From Campylobacteraceae bacterium (GTDB taxonomy: Bacteria > Campylobacterota > Campylobacteria > Campylobacterales > Sulfurovaceae): DNA of 7,150 nt. Below, piece by piece: positions 1 through 5,029 of this stretch. The stretch lies in assembly GCA_027023325.1 (NCBI GenBank), contig JALVVQ010000281.1, forward strand, positions 1 through 7,150, in the 5' to 3' direction. The notes under the pieces are model-generated. The model was not told the origin of the DNA, did not search any database, and saw nothing but the letters and a program-made list of their open reading frames with translations. The number at the start of each line of letters is the position of its first letter. Positions within the stretch are counted from its first letter, which is position 1. Both the position numbers and the translations under genes were made by a program.

Positions 1-916
1 GCAGGCAACGGTGGTGCTTAGCCCTGCGGAAAAGATTGTTGTGGATGGTGCTGCCAAAGACATAGTTACCGATGGAAAGATGCTCTATATAGGTACGGAC
101 ACAGGCAAAATGCAGCGCTATAACATGCAGACCAAGCAGTTTGGTGCCGAGGTACAGTTTCCTGATATCGAGGACTTTATGGGGGACACGATTCATACCA
201 GAGTGTCAAGCTTGGATGCCATGGATGGGAGATTTGCCATGCTGACTGATAGTGGTATTGGCGGCTATGCCAATATCTGGATGAGAGAGCATCATGTCAC
301 CACCAAGCTCCTGTCGCACAAGGACAAGAGAGCCATTGTAAAAATTCGTTTTATCGACAGGGATCATTTACTTTTTGGCTACCTTGGCAATGAAGCCGCA
401 CTCTATAGTATTCCGGAAAAAAAAGAGCGCTACCGCGTGCAGCTTACTGAGTCCAAGTTCTCAGATTTTGCACTCAATAATGACCGCACGAAGGCGGCGT
501 TTGGTTGCGAGAGCGGAGAGATTACAGTCATTGATGTCAAAACAGGCAAGACAATCAAAGTACTAAGTGGCATCAACAAAGACAACACCTATAAAGTCGA
601 TTTCAAACATGGTATTGTCTCGGGTGCAGGACAGGACAGGGTAGGCTCTGTCTATGATCTCACTTCCGGTAAAGGCGAGGGCATTAAGGGTAGCTTTCTT
701 ATCTATGCCACGGGGCTGAGTCCCAGTGCCAAGCGTGTCGCCTTTGCTGTCGATGAGCAAAACACTATCGCTGTCTACAAAACAAGTACCCTTTCCAAAC
801 AGTATTTGCTTAAAGGGCAAAAGAGTACACTCAATGCCATTGTCTTTGTCGATGAGAAGACCATCGTCTCTGCCAGTGATGATGATACCGTGATGGTGTG
901 GAAATTAAAAAACTAG
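1..916 (+). CDS. napL: NapL, WD40-like beta-propeller protein of the periplasmic nitrate reductase cluster (5' end cut by window)
   Basis: The frame is open from base 2 to the TAG at 914-916, so the N-terminus, including any signal peptide, lies outside the window. The GTG at 11 is probably an internal Val. The visible ~304 residues are rich in short beta-strand blades with WD-repeat-like ends: a blade around 'GEITVIDVKTGK', another around 'DRVGSVYDLTSGKG', and a C-terminal 'SASDDDTVMVWKL' that is a classic WD40 ending. The assignment to NapL rests on this fold plus the napD gene 20 bp downstream; epsilonproteobacterial nap clusters are commonly ordered napAGHBFLD. NapL is thought to be periplasmic and its exact contribution to nitrate respiration is unsettled. 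An A8 run lies at 417-424 inside the gene. Without the neighbour it could only be called a beta-propeller protein. Confidence 0.8.
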   Translation, partial: QATVVLSPAEKIVVDGAAKDIVTDGKMLYIGTDTGKMQRYNMQTKQFGAEVQFPDIEDFMGDTIHTRVSSLDAMDGRFAMLTDSGIGGYANIWMREHHVTTKLLSHKDKRAIVKIRFIDRDHLLFGYLGNEAALYSIPEKKERYRVQLTESKFSDFALNNDRTKAAFGCESGEITVIDVKTGKTIKVLSGINKDNTYKVDFKHGIVSGAGQDRVGSVYDLTSGKGEGIKGSFLIYATGLSPSAKRVAFAVDEQNTIAVYKTSTLSKQYLLKGQKSTLNAIVFVDEKTIVSASDDDTVMVWKLKN

Positions 917-922
917 AAACCC

Positions 923-928
923 AAGGAG
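923..928 (+). promoter_or_regulatory. Shine-Dalgarno site of napD
   Basis: AAGGAG lies 8 nt upstream of the ATG at 937. It is one of the best ribosome binding sites in the window and fixes the napD start. Confidence 0.8.
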
Positions 929-936
929 CGTGAAAT

Positions 937-1302
937 ATGAATATATCCAGTATCGTAGTGCAGGTCAATAGAGACAATTATGACAAGCTGACTGAGCTAC
1001 TCAAAGAGAGTGAAATCTGTGACTATCATTTTGGTGATAAAGAAAAAGGCAAGATTATTGTTACCATAGAGGGCAAAGATGTAGGAGAAGAGATTGAGAA
1101 GCTGGTCAAAATCCAATCTATGCCAAGGGTGATTGCGGCAGACATGATGCAGACCTACCAGGAGGATATGCTCAGCGAGGAGATAGAGAAGCTCAACGAA
1201 GAGGATATGGTACCGGCCATGCTCAATGATGATACGATTGACGCCAAGGATATCGTCTATCACGGAGACCTCAAGAAGAAAGATATCCCCGGTATTGTAT
1301 AA
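937..1302 (+). CDS. napD: NapD, chaperone for the Tat signal peptide of nitrate reductase NapA
   Basis: The 121-residue product begins MNISSIVVQV, the usual NapD opening strand. Its first ~85 residues alternate strand and helix as in the ferredoxin-like NapD fold (strand 1-9, helix 13-24, strand 28-35, strand 39-46, helix 50-60, strand 66-75). The family binds the twin-arginine signal peptide of NapA in the cytoplasm and holds it back until the molybdenum cofactor is inserted. From about residue 76 there is an extra acidic, helix-prone tail ending in a short conserved-looking segment (DIVYHGDLKKK). This makes the protein longer than the roughly 90-residue enterobacterial NapD and fits epsilonproteobacterial members. 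It follows napL by 20 bp and should be on the same transcript. The stop codon overlaps a TATAAT box for the next gene. Confidence 0.9.
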   Translation: MNISSIVVQVNRDNYDKLTELLKESEICDYHFGDKEKGKIIVTIEGKDVGEEIEKLVKIQSMPRVIAADMMQTYQEDMLSEEIEKLNEEDMVPAMLNDDTIDAKDIVYHGDLKKKDIPGIV

Positions 1303-1303
1303 T
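1298..1303 (+). promoter_or_regulatory. Putative sigma70 -10 box for the membrane protein-rsmE pair
   Basis: A perfect TATAAT overlaps the napD stop codon (TAA at 1300-1302), 20 bp before the ATG at 1324. The predicted transcription start near 1310 would leave a leader of about 14 nt containing an AAAGG. No convincing -35 box is seen about 17 bp upstream, which is common for sigma70 promoters in Campylobacterota. It would uncouple rsmE expression from the nap operon. Confidence 0.5.
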
Positions 1304-1323
1304 TTCGTCAAAAAGGCATATCT

Positions 1324-1716
1324 ATGCTAGATGAGATACTCTCCTATCACCGCTATATGACCGAAGCATTGCTGCTGGTCATGCTTCTCAATACCGTAGT
1401 GCCATCACTGCTGAAGCACAATATTGAAAAAATGATTTTCTGGACACGCATCGGATACTTTGCGTTTTGGATGTTCTGGTCAATGAATATCTTTGCAGGG
1501 TTGATTGTGTTTATGTTTACCGGTAGGGCACTGACCTCTTCTGTATGGAGTATGATTGCCGTCTCTGTTCTGCTTGGTGTGATCGAAGCCTACCGTGCTA
1601 TCCAGATCAGGAAGTTGTGGATGCGAGGGCTTGACGCAGGTCGGTTCTCCCTAGTGATGCTAGGTCTTGAAATACTTCTGCTTGTCATGGTCTCCCTTTT
1701 TGCCGTACAGGTATAG
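1324..1716 (+). CDS. Small integral membrane protein with four predicted TM helices, function unknown
   Basis: This 130-residue, strongly hydrophobic protein has about four membrane helices, near residues 10-30, 40-66, 72-92 and 107-129. Short charged loops separate them (KHNIEK; QIRKLWMRGLDAGR). No catalytic motif, CxxC pair or haem-binding pattern is visible. The ATG at 1324 is preceded by a modest AAAGG (1312-1316) and is the first start after the TATAAT box at 1298. Its stop codon sits 2 bp before the rsmE ATG, so the two are almost certainly co-translated. I recall an integral membrane protein at the same place beside rsmE in C. jejuni (Cj0157c), which suggests a conserved neighbour of unknown role. 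The function remains unassigned. Confidence 0.8.
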   Translation: MLDEILSYHRYMTEALLLVMLLNTVVPSLLKHNIEKMIFWTRIGYFAFWMFWSMNIFAGLIVFMFTGRALTSSVWSMIAVSVLLGVIEAYRAIQIRKLWMRGLDAGRFSLVMLGLEILLLVMVSLFAVQV

Positions 1717-1718
1717 TG

Positions 1719-2387
1719 ATGCAGTATCTCTATCATCCAGAGGCTTCGGTATCGCAGCTGTACCTGAGTGGTGAGAGCCATCGCTATCTCTTCAAAGTAC
1801 GCCGATACCGAGCAGGAGACAGTACCTACCTGCGCAATCTCAAGGATGACATCCTCTACCAGTACAACATCACGACCTTGGACAAAAAAGAGGCCATACT
1901 GACACTCCAGACCCAGCAAGAGCTTAGCATCAAAGCAAAGCAAAAGCTGCATATCGGCTGGTGCATGATAGAGCCCAAAAATATCGAAAAAGTATTGCCT
2001 ACGCTCAATGAGATTGGTGTAGAGAAAATCACCTTCTTCTACTGTGCACGCAGTCAGAAGCAGTTTAAACTTGATTTTAACAGATTGCAGAAGATACTGC
2101 TGAACTCCTCCCAGCAATGTGGTAGAAGTCAGATGATGACTCTGGAAACAATGGAGAGCCTTGAGGATTTTGTGAAGATGCATTCTGAAGCCTATTTATT
2201 GAACTTTTCGCAAAAGCATCTTTCGTCGACAGACTCCATTGAGACGATTGTGATTGGCTGCGAAGGTGGTTTGACTGATGCGGAGTGTGCGCTGTTTGAT
2301 GCAGAAAGAGTAGTGGGGCTTGATACGCCGCTGATCCTGCGAAGCGAGAGTGCTGCCGTATCTGTAGCCAGCTTATTGCTACTCTAG
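1719..2387 (+). CDS. rsmE: 16S rRNA (uracil(1498)-N3)-methyltransferase RsmE
   Basis: RsmE methylates N3 of U1498 in the decoding region of 16S rRNA, acting on the assembled 30S subunit with SAM as donor. The 222-residue product shows the expected layout. An N-terminal PUA-like RNA-binding domain (about 1-70) carries HRYLFKVRR at 21-29. A SPOUT methyltransferase domain follows, with EIGV at 98-101, ARSQ at 110-113, QQCGRS at 132-137, the SAM-knot loop IGCEGG at 179-184 and the C-terminal LILRSESA at 205-212. The usual Pro of IGPEGG is Cys here. I chose ATG 1719 over the adjacent GTG at 1716 because ATG is the stronger start and gives a normal RsmE N-terminus. The gene follows the membrane protein by 2 bp, and its last 9 bp overlap the 3' end of the convergent minus-strand gene. 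Confidence 0.93.
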   Translation: MQYLYHPEASVSQLYLSGESHRYLFKVRRYRAGDSTYLRNLKDDILYQYNITTLDKKEAILTLQTQQELSIKAKQKLHIGWCMIEPKNIEKVLPTLNEIGVEKITFFYCARSQKQFKLDFNRLQKILLNSSQQCGRSQMMTLETMESLEDFVKMHSEAYLLNFSQKHLSSTDSIETIVIGCEGGLTDAECALFDAERVVGLDTPLILRSESAAVSVASLLLL

Positions 2388-3335
2388 CAGATCCAGTGAG
2401 TGCATTTCGGTGATCTTGAGCTTCCCATTCTCTTTTTTGGCGGTAAATGCTGCTTGGAATTCCCAGCGAACACTATGTTCTTCCTTGGATGTCTGCCCGG
2501 CAAGCTTGAGACTACAGCGACTCTTGTTGCTTCCTCTTCTTGGGGTGCAGTGATAGGATTTTATGTAGGTGAGATACTTTGCTCCGCCAAAGAGTGTCTC
2601 TTTGAGCTGTTTTTCAAATGCTTTTCGCTCTCTATGATAGTAGGAGAGATCAAGCAGTTGATCAAGCAGGAGGAGTTTGTCTCTTCTGTTTAGTACAACT
2701 TGAGGCAGAGAAGAGGCTTTGGGAGTCGTACCGATAGAGAGAGTACCCGAGGATAGTGTGGAGGTACTTTTGGGGACAGTGCCTATGGGGATGGTCAGCT
2801 TGTGATTGTAAAAGCCCTGCTGCCCTATGGCACCTTTTTTGGGGATAGACTTGATGCTGTTCTTGTGTTTGAGGCTACCGCGTATATAGAGGGTGAGCTG
2901 GCTGACCTGTGGGGGTATTTTGAGGGTGAGCGTGGCTTTTTTGGTCTGCTTTTTTGCCCACTGTTTGGCTTCACCCTCGATCAGAAGATACCCGCTTTGC
3001 ATAGGCTTTTTTTGTGTGATATTAAAAATACTTGATGCTTTTGGGTAGCTTCTGATACGATCAAATCCATCAGATTGACCCTTCAAAAGTATATCCTGTC
3101 CGATACCGGGAAAAGAGAAAGAGAGCCAGCCGGATGCTTGACTAAAGCGATTGGTCATGCTGGCATCAATCTGTACGATTCGTTTCTGTTTGTCGATAAG
3201 CTTTGCACGGACGGTAATGCTGCCAAATGTACGGTCTTTGAGAACGGTTTTGTTGGATTTATTTTTATATGTGGGTGTGTTTTGCTTGGTGATTTTGCTT
3301 ATAGGTTGTGCTTTTTTACTAAAAGAACAACTTTT
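2379..3335 (-). CDS. C-terminal part of a frameshifted secreted protein; domain not recognised
   Basis: On the minus strand this frame is open from just after a TAA at 3336-3338 down to the TAG at 2379-2381, about 318 residues. The first ATG in frame is at 3158, but the residues encoded upstream of it (3335-3159) already look coding, and neither an alternative start nor a Shine-Dalgarno is seen. The frame therefore makes sense only as the continuation of the Sel1-repeat frame upstream. After a Lys/Thr/Asn-rich linker come many alternating hydrophobic strands, a Ser/Thr/Pro-rich spacer (IGTVPKSTSTLSSGTLSIGT), a helix rich in Leu (LLLLDQLLDLSYYHRE), and a C-terminal strand region with two Cys eleven residues apart (YHC..RCS). 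It is probably an extracytoplasmic beta-rich domain. I do not recognise the family and assign no function. The 3' end overlaps rsmE by 9 bp. Confidence 0.6.
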   Translation of the reverse strand, partial: KSCSFSKKAQPISKITKQNTPTYKNKSNKTVLKDRTFGSITVRAKLIDKQKRIVQIDASMTNRFSQASGWLSFSFPGIGQDILLKGQSDGFDRIRSYPKASSIFNITQKKPMQSGYLLIEGEAKQWAKKQTKKATLTLKIPPQVSQLTLYIRGSLKHKNSIKSIPKKGAIGQQGFYNHKLTIPIGTVPKSTSTLSSGTLSIGTTPKASSLPQVVLNRRDKLLLLDQLLDLSYYHRERKAFEKQLKETLFGGAKYLTYIKSYHCTPRRGSNKSRCSLKLAGQTSKEEHSVRWEFQAAFTAKKENGKLKITEMHSLDLLE

Positions 3336-3637
3336 TTATAGCCTAGCGTACAAGCCTTTTGTGTATAGGTAATGAAGCTGGCATCATTCTGCGCCACACC
3401 TGATCCTACCAAATACAACTCTGCCAGATGGTAGCAACCCATAGCATATCGTAAATCGCAAGCACGCTTGTAGAACTTGGCTGCTTTTTTGACTTTCCCC
3501 TTCTGGTCATAGAGATAGCCTAGGTTGTCACAAGCTTTTCCGCTTTTGTTTTGGCATTGCTTTGTAGGGTTTTTTAGTGCAACTGCATGGAGATTCAGTA
3601 GTAAAAAAAGAGAGAAGACCGTACTATATTTCTTCAT
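3299..3637 (-). CDS. N-terminal part of the same gene: signal peptide plus cysteine-rich Sel1 repeats (Hcp-like)
   Basis: From the ATG at 3637 the protein begins with a clear Sec signal peptide (MKKYSTVFSLFLLLNLHAVA, residues 1-20). Alpha/alpha Sel1-type repeats with the cysteine pattern of Helicobacter cysteine-rich (Hcp) proteins follow. C-x7-C pairs occur at 28/36 and 60/68, and a third begins at C96, spaced 36 residues from C60 as expected for this repeat. In the sequence as given the frame leaves this pattern after residue 102 (GYKK) and ends at 3299 with a ten-residue tail unlike the family. An upstream ATG at 3721 is in frame but would bury the signal peptide behind 28 residues with no ribosome binding site at a proper distance, so 3637 is preferred. 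Such proteins are exported and disulfide-bonded and usually bind other proteins; the partner is unknown. Confidence 0.7.
   Translation of the reverse strand: MKKYSTVFSLFLLLNLHAVALKNPTKQCQNKSGKACDNLGYLYDQKGKVKKAAKFYKRACDLRYAMGCYHLAELYLVGSGVAQNDASFITYTQKACTLGYKKVVLLVKKHNL
3329..3338 (-). other. Probable frameshift at an A6 run joining the two halves of the Sel1 gene
   Basis: The coding strand reads TAT AAA AAA GTT (A6 at 3337-3332). One more A, or a -1 ribosomal slip on the second AAA, would give TAT AAA AAA AGT TGT. The protein then continues from GYKK into SCSFSKKAQPISK. This restores the third C-x7-C pair (C96/C104) and yields one protein of about 419 residues. The break could be a base missing from the sequence, a true mutation or homopolymer variation, or recoding; the sequence alone cannot tell which. 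The site is not a canonical X-XXY-YYZ slippery heptamer. Confidence 0.75.
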
Positions 3638-3680
3638 AAAATTATCAACGATTGGCTCCAAAGTTAAATTACATAGTCGT

Positions 3681-3686
3681 ATTATT
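3681..3686 (-). promoter_or_regulatory. Possible -10 box for the minus-strand Sel1 gene
   Basis: Reading the minus strand, AATAAT lies about 44 nt before the ATG at 3637 in an AT-rich context and matches TATAAT at five of six positions. It would give a leader of roughly 35 nt. No -35 box or clear Shine-Dalgarno is visible, so this is tentative. Confidence 0.25.
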
Positions 3687-3789
3687 CCAAAATATTTATT
3701 AAGTTCACCCATCTCCAGCAAACCGATGCGGGGAAGCAGGATTTAATGGTGCTTGGGAGTGTCGCTGATATATTTTAAACTTATTTCGG

Positions 3790-3795
3790 TATAAT
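3790..3795 (+). promoter_or_regulatory. Sigma70 -10 box of the rpmE promoter
   Basis: A perfect TATAAT lies in the context TTCGGTATAATCCCAA, closely resembling promoters of Campylobacterota housekeeping genes. T-rich sequence (TATATTTTAAACTTATTT) lies upstream in place of a recognisable -35 hexamer. The predicted start near 3802 leaves an untranslated leader of about 115 nt before rpmE. The promoter is the only strong one visible ahead of rpmE and rsmI. Confidence 0.7.
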
Positions 3796-3801
3796 CCCAA
3801 T

Positions 3802-3917
3802 CCTAAACGCTGTCTCAGCTAGACTGTTGCAGTGACCCTGTCGCAAGATATGGAAGAGCCTTTTGGGCTAGAGCAGGTTGGTTGCCTGTCGAAAAATAAC
3901 TTTTCCAAGGAAAAACA
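3802..3917 (+). promoter_or_regulatory. Structured 5' leader of rpmE (possible L31 autoregulatory leader)
   Basis: The leader is unusually long for this compact window and holds several short inverted repeats. GTCT 3812-3815 can pair with AGAC 3821-3824, or alternatively ACTG 3823-3826 with CAGT 3830-3833. AGCC 3857-3860 can pair with GGCT 3866-3869 around a U-rich loop, and GCAGG 3873-3877 with CCTGT 3885-3889. The heptamer CCTGTCG occurs twice (3837-3843 and 3885-3891). L31 genes of other phyla carry leader RNAs thought to be bound by L31 itself. Whether this is such an element is inference from position and structure only. The rpmE Shine-Dalgarno AAGGA is at 3907-3911. Confidence 0.4.
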
Positions 3918-3921
3918 ATGA
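3850..3921 (+). other. Possible 23-codon upstream ORF overlapping the rpmE start
   Basis: An ATG at 3850 opens a 23-codon frame (begins MEEPFGLEQVG) whose TGA (3919-3921) overlaps the rpmE ATG as ATGA, the arrangement used for translational coupling. No good Shine-Dalgarno precedes it (only GCAAGAT). Because rpmE starts ATGA, any open frame in that register would end this way, so chance is a fair explanation. Confidence 0.2.
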
Positions 3922-4118
3922 AAAAAGATATTCACCCAGAATATGTAGCATGTAAAGTCACCTGTGCATGCGGAAACAGCTTTGAAACCAAGTCCACTGT
4001 TGCAGAGAGATCTATCGATATCTGTAATGAGTGTCACCCCTTCTTCACCGGCTCTGAAAAGATCGTCGATGCCGCAGGTAGAGTTGAGAAGTTTAAGAGC
4101 AAGTATAAACTCTCTTAA
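3918..4118 (+). CDS. rpmE: 50S ribosomal protein L31, zinc-binding (C+) type
   Basis: This 66-residue protein starts MKKDIHPEYV, the L31 signature opening. It carries the four zinc-ligand cysteines of the C+ paralogue, in TCAC (C16, C18) and CNEC (C36, C39), followed by HPFFTG at 40-45. L31 bridges the 50S central protuberance to the 30S head. The length is normal for a bacterial L31 and no feature is missing. The start is fixed by AAGGA six bases upstream. The gene has its own strong promoter and a long leader, and is followed after 6 bp by a hairpin before rsmI. Being of the zinc type, it may be swapped for a cysteine-free paralogue under zinc limitation in species that have one; none is in this window. 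Confidence 0.97.
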   Translation: MKKDIHPEYVACKVTCACGNSFETKSTVAERSIDICNECHPFFTGSEKIVDAAGRVEKFKSKYKLS

Positions 4119-4124
4119 TCTAAA

Positions 4125-4145
4125 GGGCAGATATAGAATCTGCCC
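4125..4145 (+). terminator. Hairpin between rpmE and rsmI (weak terminator or attenuator)
   Basis: GGGCAGAT (4125-4132) pairs perfectly with ATCTGCCC (4138-4145) around the loop ATAGA, an 8-bp stem of which 5 are G-C. The downstream tract (CTACATTTGAC) is not a proper U-run, so full termination is doubtful. It more likely reduces read-through from the highly expressed rpmE into rsmI, or protects the rpmE 3' end. On the minus strand the tail would be TTTAGATT, also weak. Confidence 0.45.
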
Positions 4146-4156
4146 CTACATTTGAC

Positions 4157-4969
4157 ATGCTTACCTTTATCCCCACTCCTATCGGAAACCCCCAAGACAT
4201 TACCATTCGTGCTATGAGGCTTTTTGAACAAGCCACCCTGTTTCTCTGTGAAGATACACGCCAGACCAAACGGCTTTTACGGCTGCTTGAAGAGCGTTTT
4301 GGTATGGTGTACCCGGAGGCTGATTTCCTCTCGTTTAATGAGCATAATGGGGCAGCACGGCTGGAGCAGATTTCACAAAGACTAGAGGCTGAAGCAGTGG
4401 TGTATGTCAGTGATGCTGGGATGCCGGCTATCTCTGATCCGGGACAATTGCTGGTTGTGCATTGTCAAGCGCAGGGGATAGCCTATGATGTGTTGCCTGG
4501 CGCCTCAGCAGTCACGACAGTCTATGCTGCTTCAGGGTTTAAGAGCGGAAAGTTTCTCTTCTTTGCCTTCCTCCCTCATAAAGGGAAGGACCGGGCAGCG
4601 GCTTTGGATGTCGTCATGAACAGTTTGCATGATATCGTCCTCTATGAGGCTCCCCACCGTCTGGAAAAACTCCTCTCAGAGATTGTATCCATGGATGCAG
4701 ATAGAGAACTCTTTTTGGCAAAAGAGGTGAGTAAAAAGTATCAGCATTACTATCGTGGCAGTGCTGAAGTACTTGCTTTGCAGTTGGCTGAGACCACGAT
4801 ACGGGGCGAATGGGCACTGGTCATTGAGGCGAAGAAACAGAAGGAAAGGTCTCTCTCCTTCGATCAGGTCTTTGCTTTGCCGTTACCACCAAAAACCAAA
4901 GCCAAACTCCTTGCTTCACTGAGTGACAAGAGCACTAATACCTGGTATGAAATTTTAAGTAAAAAGTAA
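4157..4969 (+). CDS. rsmI: 16S rRNA (cytidine(1402)-2'-O)-methyltransferase RsmI
   Basis: RsmI adds the 2'-O-methyl group of m4Cm1402 in the ribosomal P site, using SAM. The 270-residue protein has the tetrapyrrole-methylase fold with all expected blocks: TPIGN (7-11), CEDTR (31-35), SFNEHN (59-64), SDAGMPAISDPG (85-96), LPGASA (113-118), FLPHKGKDR (138-146), YEAPHRL (163-169), KEVSKKYQ (189-196) and GEW (217-219). The C-terminal ~40 residues are basic and family-variable. The ATG at 4157 gives the usual start just before TPIGN, yet no Shine-Dalgarno is visible: the 30 bp upstream are mostly the rpmE-rsmI hairpin. The stop lies inside a 7-bp tandem repeat. It follows rpmE by 38 bp and probably depends on read-through from the rpmE promoter. 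Confidence 0.96.
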   Translation: MLTFIPTPIGNPQDITIRAMRLFEQATLFLCEDTRQTKRLLRLLEERFGMVYPEADFLSFNEHNGAARLEQISQRLEAEAVVYVSDAGMPAISDPGQLLVVHCQAQGIAYDVLPGASAVTTVYAASGFKSGKFLFFAFLPHKGKDRAAALDVVMNSLHDIVLYEAPHRLEKLLSEIVSMDADRELFLAKEVSKKYQHYYRGSAEVLALQLAETTIRGEWALVIEAKKQKERSLSFDQVFALPLPPKTKAKLLASLSDKSTNTWYEILSKK

Positions 4970-4985
4970 AAAGTAAAAATTAAAA
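4958..4985 (+). repeat. 7-bp tandem repeat across the rsmI stop codon
   Basis: Three exact AGTAAAA units (4958-4964, 4965-4971, 4972-4978) are followed by a one-mismatch ATTAAAA (4979-4985). The rsmI codons AGT AAA AAG TAA fall in the first two units. Gain or loss of a unit leaves the RsmI sequence unchanged while at least two units remain, and changes only the spacing to rlmB. Confidence 0.8.
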
Positions 4986-5018
4986 ATCTCAAAACGCAGA
5001 TTCCAAGTAAAAATTGGA

Positions 5019-5024
5019 TAAAAT
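5019..5024 (+). promoter_or_regulatory. Possible -10 box immediately before rlmB
   Basis: TAAAAT in the context TTGGATAAAATC resembles Campylobacterota sigma70 -10 boxes and follows A/T-rich DNA. The implied transcription start, about 5030-5032, coincides with the rlmB ATG, which would give a leaderless or nearly leaderless message. The alternative is that GGATA (5016-5020) is a weak Shine-Dalgarno 9 nt from the start. Confidence 0.3.
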
Positions 5025-5029
5025 CTTCT

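Noticed and set aside
563..820. Minus-strand open frame of 85 codons inside napL
   Set aside because: It lies wholly inside napL, whose WD-like sequence is clearly coding; no ribosome binding site or recognisable protein.
997..1311. Minus-strand open frame of 104 codons opposite napD
   Set aside because: Antisense shadow of napD with no start signal.
1716..1718. GTG at 1716 as the rsmE start
   Set aside because: It overlaps the previous stop and is directly followed by an ATG that gives the normal N-terminus.
1590..2183. Minus-strand open frame of 197 codons across the membrane protein and rsmE
   Set aside because: Long but antisense to two genes with clear coding signatures, and the translation matches no protein type.
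3329..3338. Canonical programmed -1 frameshift heptamer in the Sel1 gene
   Set aside because: The frame is TAT AAA AAA GTT, which does not fit X-XXY-YYZ; only single-tRNA slippage is possible, so recoding is kept as just one option.
2400..3372. Several plus-strand open frames opposite the minus-strand Sel1 gene
   Set aside because: Their composition is that of an antisense frame, with no ribosome binding sites. The minus-strand reading gives signal peptide, Sel1 repeats and plausible strands.
3638..3721. Upstream ATG at 3721 as start of the Sel1 gene
   Set aside because: It would place 28 residues before a textbook signal peptide and has no properly spaced Shine-Dalgarno.
3802..3917. tRNA or known small RNA in the rpmE leader
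   Set aside because: No cloverleaf, T-loop or other signature of a known RNA could be drawn; only short hairpins.
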